The notes under the pieces: generated by a model
The model's database searches: none
Told to the model about the DNA's origin: nothing
What the model saw: only the letters and a program-made list of their open reading frames with translations
Origin: Thiotrichaceae bacterium
GTDB taxonomy: Bacteria; Pseudomonadota; Gammaproteobacteria; Thiotrichales; Thiotrichaceae
Reading direction: 5' to 3'
Length of the DNA stretch: 6,559 bases
NCBI GenBank assembly: GCA_027008665.1
Contig: JALVEA010000485.1
Span: 1-6,559 of the forward strand
Translations under genes and position numbers: made by a program
Shown here: positions 1-6,232 of the stretch, in pieces
How the letters are laid out: every line of letters starts with the position of its first letter
Position numbering within the stretch: position 1 is the stretch's first letter

Positions 1-720
1 CTGTGTGGAACGAGTTTGTTCGAAGCGAATATTAGGATGGGTTATATCGGTACGTGGAAAACCGGGAATATCGGTTTTGGTTTGGGTGCGATTTTCTGGG
101 GTATTTTCAATCACACCAAAATCCAAAGCATTGCCTAAACAAGCCGCAACACAGGAAGGTTTTAAGCCAACCTCTAAACGATCCACACACATATTACATT
201 TGCTGACCACGCCTTCAACAGGGTCAAGCTGCGGTGCATTATAAGGACAAACCCATGTACAGTAACCACAGCCAAAACAAATATCAGGGTCTTGCAATAC
301 CGCCCCATATTCAGCAAATTTGGTATAAGCACGGGTCGGACAACCTTTTAAACACACAGGGTCATCGCAATGATTACACGCCATCGAGATATTAAGGCGT
401 TGATAATTAGGATAAGTTCCCCCTTCCACAAAGCCAACGGATCGAAACGCTAAATGTGCAGGATTATCATTTTTCTCGCTACAAGCCGCTTCACAGGCAT
501 GACAGCCAATACAATTATCTGCATTAAAATAAAAACCATGCTGTTTATAACGGTCTGGATTTTTTGCAGGTTGCTTTTCATTATTGATAATAAACTCATG
601 CTTTCGTAGTTCATTATCCTCAGGTACAGTCTCGATAGGTTTACCATATTGGTTTACCTCTTTGCTAGGCTCTTTTCTAAGTAAAACATATTTTGGTTCA
701 TTTTCGCGTACTTGAATCAT
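1..720 (-). CDS. DmsB/NrfC-like four-cluster [4Fe-4S] ferredoxin subunit, 3' end cut by the window edge
   Basis: Translating down from the ATG at 720 gives 240 codons without a stop, so the C-terminus lies outside the window. Sixteen cysteines fall in four groups: C70/C73/C76/C80 (CIGCHACEAAC), C115/C118/C123/C127 (CNHCDDPVCLKGC), C148/C151/C154/C158 (CFGCGYCTWVC, followed by PYNAP) and C175/C178/C190/C194. This is the full ligand set for four [4Fe-4S] clusters seen in DmsB, PsrB, NrfC and SoeB, which carry electrons between a molybdopterin subunit and a membrane quinone anchor. No Tat or Sec signal is visible, so it should be cytoplasmic. About 65 residues precede the first cluster motif, clearly longer than the short lead-in of DmsB. 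The start is supported by TAGGAAA with GGA seven bases before the ATG. It follows the NarB-like gene by 79 bases on the same strand, which suggests one operon. The fold is confident; the redox partner and substrate are inferred from the neighbour. Confidence 0.9.
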   Translation of the reverse strand, partial: MIQVRENEPKYVLLRKEPSKEVNQYGKPIETVPEDNELRKHEFIINNEKQPAKNPDRYKQHGFYFNADNCIGCHACEAACSEKNDNPAHLAFRSVGFVEGGTYPNYQRLNISMACNHCDDPVCLKGCPTRAYTKFAEYGAVLQDPDICFGCGYCTWVCPYNAPQLDPVEGVVSKCNMCVDRLEVGLKPSCVAACLGNALDFGVIENTPENRTQTKTDIPGFPRTDITHPNIRFEQTRSTQ

Positions 721-799
721 CTTTATTTCCTAAATTAACCATAGACAAACATAGTGTTTTGATTAATCTTTGTTTATTAATGGTTTTAAATTGATTACC
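721..799 (-). promoter_or_regulatory. Intercistronic spacer with Shine-Dalgarno and weak stem-loop
   Basis: The 79-base AT-rich gap between the molybdoenzyme stop and the ferredoxin start holds a good ribosome binding site on the minus strand (TAGGAAA, 726-732), which fixes the ferredoxin start at 720. AACCAT and ATGGTT (the plus-strand hexamers at 780-785 and 737-742) can pair, with a second short ACAAA/TTTGT helix inside. This could be a weak intercistronic hairpin affecting RNA processing or the ratio of the two subunits. It has no U-tract and does not look like a terminator. No convincing separate promoter was seen. Confidence 0.45.
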
Positions 800-3004
800 T
801 TAGAATTTCCGCATTTCCATGCTTAACTTCGCCGCGGCTTTTTGATCTTTTATTCGCTCAATTCGCACCGCATTTTGTTTATAAGCAGGTTGGCGCGAAT
901 GTGGATCTAATAAACCTAGTGTTAAACGATTCGCACAGTCATGAAAATGAAAGGGTAAAAACACCATATTCTTAGCAACCCGTTGTGTAGGAGTCGCCAT
1001 GACCACTGCATCTGCACGTCGTGACACTAAACGCACATAATCACCGCGTTGAATACCTAATTCCACTGCTGCATCGGGATTAATTTCAATAAAAGGAATC
1101 GGACTATATTTATTGTTATTACCAATTTTCCCTGTTTTAGTACGACCATGCCAATGTTCAATTAAACGCCCTGTGTTAAGCCAAAAGGGGAATTTATCAT
1201 CAGGGACTTCATTATTATCAATAAAGGGAAGCGGAATTAATTTCGCCTTGCCATCGGCATGGCGGAAGGTAGCGGTTTCGGTATAGAGTCGCTTACCGCC
1301 TTTGGGTGGCTCTTCGCCCGCCTCCTTTTGCTTAGCACTATAAGGCCATTGCACACCGCGTTTTTGCTCCAACATTTCATGATCCATACCTGAAATATCT
1401 GCTAAGCGTCCGACGGATAACTCTCCCATTTCTAAGAAAATATCTCCCGCTTTTTCAGGAAAGTTGACCTTACCTTCTTTATTAAAACGCTCTGCCATGC
1501 GGTTAAAAATCCATAAATCAGGCTTAGACTCAGCAGGGGCTTTCATTAGCGGCGTAATACGACTAATGCGACGTTCAGTATTGGTCATAACACCGTCTTT
1601 TTCTGCCCATGTCCCTGCAGGGAGAAACACATGCGCATATTGATTACTTTCAGAATCTTGATAGCAGTCTTGTACCACGCAGAATTCTAATTTTTCCATC
1701 GCTTTGCGAATCCGTGCGGTATTCGGTAAGGAGGAGAGTGGATTGGTGGCAATTAACCAAAGACCTTTAATCTCACCTGTTTCAATGGCCGCATAAATAT
1801 CAGTTTGAAACATACCACGCTTTTTAGGGAAAAACTCAGGATCAATATTCCAAAATTTAGCAACATCTTCACGATCTTGAGCGCTCTCTAAGACGCGATG
1901 ATTCGGCAACCCCGAACAAGATGACCATTCACGCGTCCCCATTGCATTACACTGTCCTGTAATAGATAAAGATGTACCACCTGGCTTGCCAATATTACCT
2001 GTTAATAGTGCTAGGTTATTAATTCCTACCACACCGTCTGATCCGTGGGTAGATTGATTAATCCCCATTGTCCAGATTTGCATTGCAGCAGGTGCTTTAG
2101 CAAATAAACGCGCTACATTGCGAATCGTATCCTCATCAATGCCACAAATTTTTTGTGCCGTGACAGGGTTATAATTAGCAACTTCAGCACGTAACGCTTC
2201 AAGACCATTGGTATTCGCCTCGATATACTCCTTATCTTCTAAGCCTTCATCTAAGATCACATACATCATGGCATTTTGTAATACCACATCTGTTCCCGGT
2301 GTAATCGCAAGATGCATATGGGCATTTTGTGCCAGCATAGTAACCCGAGGATCAATCACAATCAGCGGAAAATTGCGCTTTTCCTGCGCCTCTTTCATAC
2401 GCCAGTAAATAATTGGATGCTGCTCAGGCAAATTAGACCCCCAAGCAATCAGACAATCGGTATGTTCAAAATCTTCATAGCACCCCGGAGGGCCATCCGA
2501 ACCAAAAGAACGCTTATAACCTGAAACGGCCGATGCCATACATAAAGTGGTATTGCCATCGTAATTATTCGTACCGATTAAACCACGTGTCAACTTGCCA
2601 AGGGTATAAAATTCCTCCGTTAGCATTTGCCCTGTGGAAATAATTGCAAAAGAATCACGCCCGTATTTTTCTTGAATACGTCGTATTTCATCATGCGTTT
2701 TATCCAACGCTGTATCCCAATCACTCTTTTGCCATTTTTGATGCCAATGCTCACGCATTAAAGGAACAGTACCGCGTCCCGCAGAATCAAATAACTCATG
2801 TTCGAAAATACCTTTTAAACACAACTTACCACGGTTTACATCTGCATCCGCCACGCCACGCGAGCTAACAGGTTTACCCTCAGCATTAAAACCTACTTCA
2901 ATAGAACAACCTGTAGAACAATAACCACAGGCAGCATATTTCCATTCTTTAATACCCTTATCGGCTATTTTAATGGGATTTTTTTTAGTTCGTCCGAATA
3001 ACAT
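800..3004 (-). CDS. NarB/NasA-type molybdopterin oxidoreductase (probable nitrate reductase-like catalytic subunit)
   Basis: The 734-residue product belongs to the DMSO-reductase superfamily. C26, C29, C33 and C62 (CGYCSTGC ... GKLCLKG) bind the N-terminal [4Fe-4S] cluster, with K64 as the usual conserved lysine. C155 in TLCMASAVSGYKRSFG is the expected molybdenum ligand. The following SDGPP-CYED-EHTDC stretch, the MGINQSTHG and TGQCNAMGTRE segments, and the C-terminal dinucleotide-binding domain from about residue 600 (LNTGRLIEHWH at 609-619, TGK just after) resemble cyanobacterial NarB and NasA. The length matches NarB (about 730) and there is no extra C-terminal [2Fe-2S] domain as in Klebsiella NasA. 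No twin-arginine signal is present, so it should work in the cytoplasm, unlike NapA or DmsA. The start is supported by AAGAGA seven bases upstream, and a sigma-54 promoter lies about 40 bases before it. The downstream DmsB-like gene suggests a quinone-linked complex. The substrate is unproven: nitrate is favoured, sulfite (SoeA-like) or another oxyanion is possible. Confidence 0.88.
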   Translation of the reverse strand: MLFGRTKKNPIKIADKGIKEWKYAACGYCSTGCSIEVGFNAEGKPVSSRGVADADVNRGKLCLKGIFEHELFDSAGRGTVPLMREHWHQKWQKSDWDTALDKTHDEIRRIQEKYGRDSFAIISTGQMLTEEFYTLGKLTRGLIGTNNYDGNTTLCMASAVSGYKRSFGSDGPPGCYEDFEHTDCLIAWGSNLPEQHPIIYWRMKEAQEKRNFPLIVIDPRVTMLAQNAHMHLAITPGTDVVLQNAMMYVILDEGLEDKEYIEANTNGLEALRAEVANYNPVTAQKICGIDEDTIRNVARLFAKAPAAMQIWTMGINQSTHGSDGVVGINNLALLTGNIGKPGGTSLSITGQCNAMGTREWSSCSGLPNHRVLESAQDREDVAKFWNIDPEFFPKKRGMFQTDIYAAIETGEIKGLWLIATNPLSSLPNTARIRKAMEKLEFCVVQDCYQDSESNQYAHVFLPAGTWAEKDGVMTNTERRISRITPLMKAPAESKPDLWIFNRMAERFNKEGKVNFPEKAGDIFLEMGELSVGRLADISGMDHEMLEQKRGVQWPYSAKQKEAGEEPPKGGKRLYTETATFRHADGKAKLIPLPFIDNNEVPDDKFPFWLNTGRLIEHWHGRTKTGKIGNNNKYSPIPFIEINPDAAVELGIQRGDYVRLVSRRADAVVMATPTQRVAKNMVFLPFHFHDCANRLTLGLLDPHSRQPAYKQNAVRIERIKDQKAAAKLSMEMRKF

Positions 3005-3042
3005 CAGCCATCTCTTGGTTAGTAACTTAGTAAAAAATTATT

Positions 3043-3060
3043 AAGCAATTATTGTGCCAA
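3043..3060 (-). promoter_or_regulatory. Sigma-54 (RpoN) -24/-12 promoter of the molybdoenzyme operon
   Basis: On the minus strand the sequence is TTGGCAC-AATAA-TTGCTT. It matches the RpoN consensus YTGGCAC-N5-TTGCW at every defined position of the two blocks, with exactly ten bases between the invariant GG and GC. Counting from the -12 position puts the transcription start near 3033, leaving a leader of about 29 bases before the ATG at 3004, with the AAGAGA ribosome binding site inside it. Sigma-54 promoters need an ATP-dependent enhancer-binding protein such as NtrC, so this gene pair is probably switched on by a specific signal rather than expressed constitutively. Nitrogen limitation is the natural guess for a NarB-like enzyme. 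Confidence 0.8.
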
Positions 3061-3130
3061 AAATATAAACTTCTTCATTTACCTTAGTATTCTTATGAAT
3101 ATTTTTGTTTAGAACATCTTTATTTTAATT

Positions 3131-3150
3131 TTGGCAAAGGGATTGCCGAA
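3131..3150. promoter_or_regulatory. Inverted repeat upstream of the sigma-54 promoter, possible regulator site
   Basis: GGCAA and TTGCC flank a five-base AGGGA centre, with TT and AA extending the symmetry apart from one bulged G. The element lies about 98 to 117 bases upstream of the inferred transcription start, in the usual range for an upstream activator site. It does not match the FNR or NtrC consensus that I know, and there is no T-tract that would make it a terminator. The symmetry is seen; the function is a guess. Confidence 0.3.
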
Positions 3151-3176
3151 GAAGAAAATTTTTAATAATTAGGGAA

Positions 3177-3198
3177 GCGCATCATTTAATGAGTGCGC
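3177..3198. promoter_or_regulatory. 22-base near-palindrome, candidate upstream activator site
   Basis: The outer arms are GCGCA and TGCGC, and the inner TCA/TGA pairs continue the symmetry with a single bulged G, giving about eight base pairs around a TTTAA centre. It is much more GC-rich at its ends than the surrounding DNA. It sits roughly 145 to 166 bases upstream of the inferred sigma-54 start, a classical enhancer distance. It overlaps the NtrC-like site at 3196-3212. No U-tract follows on either strand, which argues against a plain terminator. Confidence 0.4.
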
Positions 3199-3212
3199 TC
3201 CATTTTAGTGCA
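3196..3212 (-). promoter_or_regulatory. NtrC-like binding site (imperfect)
   Basis: On the minus strand the 17 bases read TGCACTAAAATGGAGCG. Compared with the enterobacterial NtrC consensus TGCAC-Y-N5-R-GTGCA, the left half is perfect and the spacer correct, while the right half has GAGCG in place of GTGCA. The site is centred about 171 bases upstream of the inferred start. A second GCACT half-site follows 15 bases on in the same orientation, inside the neighbouring palindrome. The combination with a sigma-54 promoter and a NarB-like gene raises its plausibility, but the right half-site is degenerate. Confidence 0.35.
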
Positions 3213-3306
3213 TTGATTGAACATCTTCACTCGTTTCTAAAATTTATTTAGGAATGCAGAACAAGGAATTTATTCCCCGTTTTTAATCCAATGCAGTTTG
3301 TAATGG

Positions 3307-3358
3307 ATAAGGAAGTTCCAAGCAATATGGGTAAATTCATTACTTGAAACTTCCTAAT
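3307..3358. repeat. Palindromic repeat element at the 3' end of gyrA, possible transcription terminator
   Basis: The left arm ATAAGGAAGTTCCAAGCA (3307-3324) faces a degenerate inverted copy at 3343-3358. GGAAGTTCCAAG pairs with CTTGAAACTTCC at 11 of 12 positions, leaving a loop of about 20 bases. The left arm is repeated perfectly in inverted orientation at 6124-6141, so this is a dispersed repeat and not just a local hairpin. It begins seven bases after the gyrA stop codon, where a terminator is expected, but on the minus strand the stem is followed by TTATCCATTAC, not a clean U-tract. It may end gyrA transcription or protect its 3' end, like a REP-type element. Confidence 0.6.
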
Positions 3359-3364
3359 AAAAAA

Positions 3365-5926
3365 CTATATATCAGCTTCATTATTTTCAAGCACTTCAGC
3401 TTCTTCCATATTTTCAATGGGCGCGATTTGTACTAATGATTCACCTTTACCCAGTTTAATCAGCGTAACGCCTTGAGTATTACGGCTACTGACTGAAATA
3501 TTTTCAACAGGTGTTCGCACTAATACGCCACCACTGGTTATCAACATAATTTCATCATCGCTCGTTACACGTACCGCCCCTATTGCTTGACCGTTTCTTT
3601 TTGAGGTTTGAATCGCTATAACACCCATACCACCCCGCTTTTGTAGCGAGAATTGATCAATATCAGTACGTTTACCAAAACCATTTTCAGTTGCCATCAG
3701 CACTTTGCCTTCGTCAACAATAATCAACGCATTCACTTTGGTATCACCATCGACTCTGATACCTCGTACACCCGCTGCGGTGCGTCCCATCGTGCGTACA
3801 TCTGATTCATGGAAGTGAATTGCTTTACCTGCAGAGGTGAACATCATCACTTCATTATCACCATTGGTAATGGCAACATCGACTAATTCATTATCATCTT
3901 TTAGTTTAATCGCAATCAGACCATTCGCACGTTGCCGAGAGAAGGCTTTAAGTTCTGTTTTCTTTACTGTACCGTTTTCAGTTGCCATAAAGATGAATTT
4001 ATCATCTTCGTATTCACGAATTGGCAATACGGCTTGAATACGTTCACCTTCTTGCAGTGGAAGTAAATTCACAAAAGGACGACCACGTGAAATACGGCTC
4101 GCCATTGGTAATTGATAAACTTGCAACCAATACAAATAGCCACGACTAGAGAAGCACAATAAGATATCGTGCGTGCTGGCAACAAAGAGCTTTTCAATAA
4201 AGTCTTCATCTTTCATCTTAGTCGCTGTTTTACCACGGCCGCCACGATTCTGTGCTTTATAAGTATCAAGGGGTTGTGCTTTTACATAACCTGCATGAGA
4301 AAGAGTCACTACAACGTCTTCTTCTGGGATTAAATCAATATCTACTAAATCTTCACCAATCACATTAATAACAGTGCGACGCTCATCCCCAAAGAGTTCG
4401 ATAATTTCAAGTAATTCATCACGAATTACCTGCATTAAACGCTCAGGGCGACCCAAAATATCCAGCAAATCAATAATACGCTCTAAAATCTCGCTATATT
4501 CATTTAGAATTTTATTTTTTTCTAAACCTGTTAAGCGATGCAATTGCATATCAAGTATTGCTTTAACTTGCACTTCTGAAAGCCAATAACCATCTTCTTT
4601 CAAGCCATAATGACTTGATAGATTTTCTGGTTTAGCCGTATCAGCATCACTGCTTTGCAACATTTCCAAAACAAGCTCTGCATTCCATGCTCGCGCTAAT
4701 AAGGCTGCACGAGCTTCGGCTGGATTAGCAGAGGATTTAATCGATACAATGATTTCATCAATACTCCCTAAAGCAACCGCTAAACCTTCTAAAATATGCG
4801 CTCTTGCTCTGGCTTTACGCAATAAGAAAATCGTTCGGCGAGTAACAACTTCACGCCGATGACGTAAGAAAGCTTCAAGAATTTGTTTAAGATTAAGCAA
4901 TTTAGGCTGACCGTGATCAATGGCGATCATATTGATGCCAAAGGAGGATTGCATTTGTGTCTGCTTATAAAGGTTATTTAAAACCACCTCGCCTGATTCA
5001 CCGCGCTTCACTTCAACGACCATACGCATACCGTCTTTATCCGACTCATCACGTAAAGCTGAAATGCCCTCTATTTTTTTATCTTTAACTAGTTGGGCAA
5101 TTTTTTCTATTAGGCGTAGTTTATTGACTTGATACGGCAACTCCGTAACAATGATTTTCTCACGCCCTTTTTTATCCGTTTCTATTTCCGCCACAGCACG
5201 GATTTTGATACTTCCACGTCCTGTCTGATAGGCTTTTTTAATCCCTTGTGCGCCATTGATAATCCCTGCCGTTGGGAAGTCCGGCCCTGGTAGGTACTCC
5301 ATTAAATCCATAATATCCAGAGAGTCATCATCAATCAATGCAATACAGGCATTCACAACTTCTGTCAGATTGTGCGGAGGGATATTAGTCGCCATGCCCA
5401 CCGCAATACCTGATGAACCATTGATCAACAAATTAGGCAAACGAGTAGGGAAAACCGAAGGCTCTGATTCAGAACCATCATAGTTATCAATAAAATCAAC
5501 CGTTTCTTTTTCGATATCAGCTTGCAGATGATGCGCTATTTTAGACATTCTCACTTCGGTATATCGCATTGCTGCGGGAGAGTCCCCATCAACCGAACCG
5601 AAGTTACCTTGACCATCAATCAACATATAGCGCAATGAAAATGGCTGTGCCATACGCACCATGGTGTCATAAACGGCAGTATCACCATGCGGATGATATT
5701 TACCAATGACATCACCAACAATACGGGCAGATTTTTTATAAGGTTTATTCCAGTCATTACCTAGATCACTCATCGCAAATAAAATGCGACGATGAACAGG
5801 CTTAAGTCCATCTCGAACATCAGGTAAAGCCCGTCCGACGATAACACTCATTGCATATTCCAAATAGGATTTACGCATCTCATCTTCAAGGTTAATTGGG
5901 ATTATTTCCCCTACAAATTCCGCCAT
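3365..5926 (-). CDS. gyrA: DNA gyrase subunit A
   Basis: GyrA is the DNA-cleaving and wrapping subunit of the A2B2 gyrase that adds negative supercoils in the cytoplasm using ATP hydrolysed by GyrB. The 853-residue product aligns by eye with E. coli GyrA from residue 1 without numbering shifts through the N-terminal core. The catalytic tyrosine is Y122 in AAMRYTE, preceded by R121, and the DNA-intercalating isoleucine is I174 in NGSSGIAVGMATNIPPHN. The quinolone-resistance region reads GDTAVYD, with T83 and D87. The C-terminal beta-pinwheel contains the GyrA box as QNRGGRG (559-565), where E. coli has QRRGGKG. The acidic tail is short (EEAEVLENNEADI), making the protein about 20 residues shorter than the E. 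coli one. No strong Shine-Dalgarno precedes the ATG, but the start matches the family. It stands alone, with spacers of about 300 bases on both sides and no serC next to it as in many gammaproteobacteria. Confidence 0.98.
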   Translation of the reverse strand: MAEFVGEIIPINLEDEMRKSYLEYAMSVIVGRALPDVRDGLKPVHRRILFAMSDLGNDWNKPYKKSARIVGDVIGKYHPHGDTAVYDTMVRMAQPFSLRYMLIDGQGNFGSVDGDSPAAMRYTEVRMSKIAHHLQADIEKETVDFIDNYDGSESEPSVFPTRLPNLLINGSSGIAVGMATNIPPHNLTEVVNACIALIDDDSLDIMDLMEYLPGPDFPTAGIINGAQGIKKAYQTGRGSIKIRAVAEIETDKKGREKIIVTELPYQVNKLRLIEKIAQLVKDKKIEGISALRDESDKDGMRMVVEVKRGESGEVVLNNLYKQTQMQSSFGINMIAIDHGQPKLLNLKQILEAFLRHRREVVTRRTIFLLRKARARAHILEGLAVALGSIDEIIVSIKSSANPAEARAALLARAWNAELVLEMLQSSDADTAKPENLSSHYGLKEDGYWLSEVQVKAILDMQLHRLTGLEKNKILNEYSEILERIIDLLDILGRPERLMQVIRDELLEIIELFGDERRTVINVIGEDLVDIDLIPEEDVVVTLSHAGYVKAQPLDTYKAQNRGGRGKTATKMKDEDFIEKLFVASTHDILLCFSSRGYLYWLQVYQLPMASRISRGRPFVNLLPLQEGERIQAVLPIREYEDDKFIFMATENGTVKKTELKAFSRQRANGLIAIKLKDDNELVDVAITNGDNEVMMFTSAGKAIHFHESDVRTMGRTAAGVRGIRVDGDTKVNALIIVDEGKVLMATENGFGKRTDIDQFSLQKRGGMGVIAIQTSKRNGQAIGAVRVTSDDEIMLITSGGVLVRTPVENISVSSRNTQGVTLIKLGKGESLVQIAPIENMEEAEVLENNEADI

Positions 5927-5964
5927 AGTTTTATTACGCCAATTTAGTGTATTTTAGGCGGCGA

Positions 5965-5973
5965 AATATAACA
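5965..5973 (-). promoter_or_regulatory. Candidate extended -10 promoter of gyrA
   Basis: On the minus strand TGT-TATATT matches the extended -10 pattern TG-N-TATAAT with one mismatch. It would start transcription near 5958 and give a leader of about 32 bases. The region 17 bases further upstream has no good TTGACA-like -35. In DNA this AT-rich such matches arise easily, so this is only a candidate. Confidence 0.3.
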
Positions 5974-6051
5974 TATTTAGAGAATTTTAGATAATATTAG
6001 GTGGTAGGCATGCAACAAGATAAGACATTTTAGAACAGCATGGAAATAAAA

Positions 6052-6067
6052 ATTATAGACAATTATA
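6052..6067 (-). promoter_or_regulatory. Tandem TATAAT boxes, candidate distal gyrA promoter(s)
   Basis: Two perfect TATAAT hexamers occur on the minus strand, ten bases apart from start to start (at 6067-6062 and 6057-6052). Either would give a gyrA leader of about 115-130 bases. Neither has a recognisable -35 at 16-18 bases. Perfect -10 boxes in tandem are suggestive, but the surrounding DNA is strongly A/T-biased. Confidence 0.25.
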
Positions 6068-6098
6068 AAGGTACGTAGATATGTAGATGTTTTATGAT

Positions 6099-6141
6099 AT
6101 GAAGGAGAGAAAGCAAACAACCATGCTTGGAACTTCCTTAT
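6099..6141. repeat. Second palindromic repeat copy, upstream of gyrA
   Basis: TGCTTGGAACTTCCTTAT at 6124-6141 is the exact reverse complement of 3307-3324. To its left, at 6099-6114, a purine-rich segment (ATGAAGGAGAGAAAGC) resembles a decayed inverted partner of the same arm, separated by about ten bases. The layout arm, short loop, inverted arm is therefore the same as in the element after gyrA, though here the left arm is poorly conserved. This suggests a small dispersed stem-loop repeat (MITE- or REP-like). Confidence 0.55.
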
Positions 6142-6232
6142 GAAATAAGCCCACAGAAAACACGAAATAAATCACTTTTAAAGCATTTTTTTGGTGTCTT
6201 TCATGGACTAATTATTTTTAATCATCTAATGA

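Larger units (their letters stand above)
3005..3364. other. 360-base intergenic region without a gene
   Basis: No credible reading frame was found on either strand between the gyrA stop and the molybdoenzyme start. The region is AT-rich. Going in the direction of transcription, it contains a palindromic repeat directly after gyrA, a weak GGAAT/ATTCC dyad near 3251-3276, two overlapping candidate activator sites at 3177-3212, a further dyad at 3131-3150, a very AT-rich stretch, and a sigma-54 promoter at 3043-3060. The ordered layout of dyads 100-180 bases upstream of a -24/-12 element is what a sigma-54 enhancer-dependent control region looks like. Confidence 0.7.
5927..6232. other. 306-base intergenic region upstream of gyrA
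   Basis: This AT-rich spacer lies between the small low-complexity gene and gyrA, both on the minus strand. No gene could be supported in either direction. It holds a palindromic repeat copy at 6099-6141, two overlapping-spaced TATAAT boxes at 6052-6067, and an extended -10 candidate close to gyrA. No convincing GC-rich terminator with a U-tract was seen after the 104-residue gene. The CTTTTAAAAG palindrome with a T-run near 6175-6191 reads on the plus strand and is purely A/T. Confidence 0.6.

Noticed and set aside
5..244. Plus-strand open frame opposite the ferredoxin gene
   Set aside because: It lies antisense to a cysteine-motif-rich gene whose protein is clearly real, and its translation resembles nothing known. 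The same applies to the plus-strand frames inside the molybdoenzyme gene (2208-2868) and inside gyrA (3837-5483).
450..647. 65-codon minus-strand frame overlapping the ferredoxin gene
   Set aside because: It is in a different frame of the same strand, over the region that encodes the first cluster motifs. The ferredoxin frame explains the sequence fully.
800..3004. Assignment as DmsA, NapA or a respiratory periplasmic enzyme
   Set aside because: There is no twin-arginine signal, and the motifs around C155 and the C-terminal domain look like NarB/NasA. The length also fits NarB.
3251..3285. Possible plus-strand terminator (GGAAT/ATTCC followed by CCGTTTTT)
   Set aside because: The stem is four to five A/T-rich base pairs with a tiny loop, and no plus-strand gene ends here.
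3307..6141. gyrA carried by an insertion sequence or composite transposon bounded by the 18-base inverted repeats
   Set aside because: No transposase or integrase is present between the repeats, gyrA is an essential core gene, and the repeats sit inside larger palindromes typical of small dispersed elements.
6103..6143. Mini reading frame on the plus strand after an AAGGAG motif (six codons from the ATG at 6123)
   Set aside because: The distance from AAGGAG to the ATG is too long for initiation, the frame is only six codons, and the ATG lies in the repeat element.
6170..6195. CTTTTAAAAG palindrome with T-run as a terminator of the 104-residue gene
   Set aside because: The T-run is on the plus strand whereas the gene is on the minus strand, and the stem has almost no G/C.
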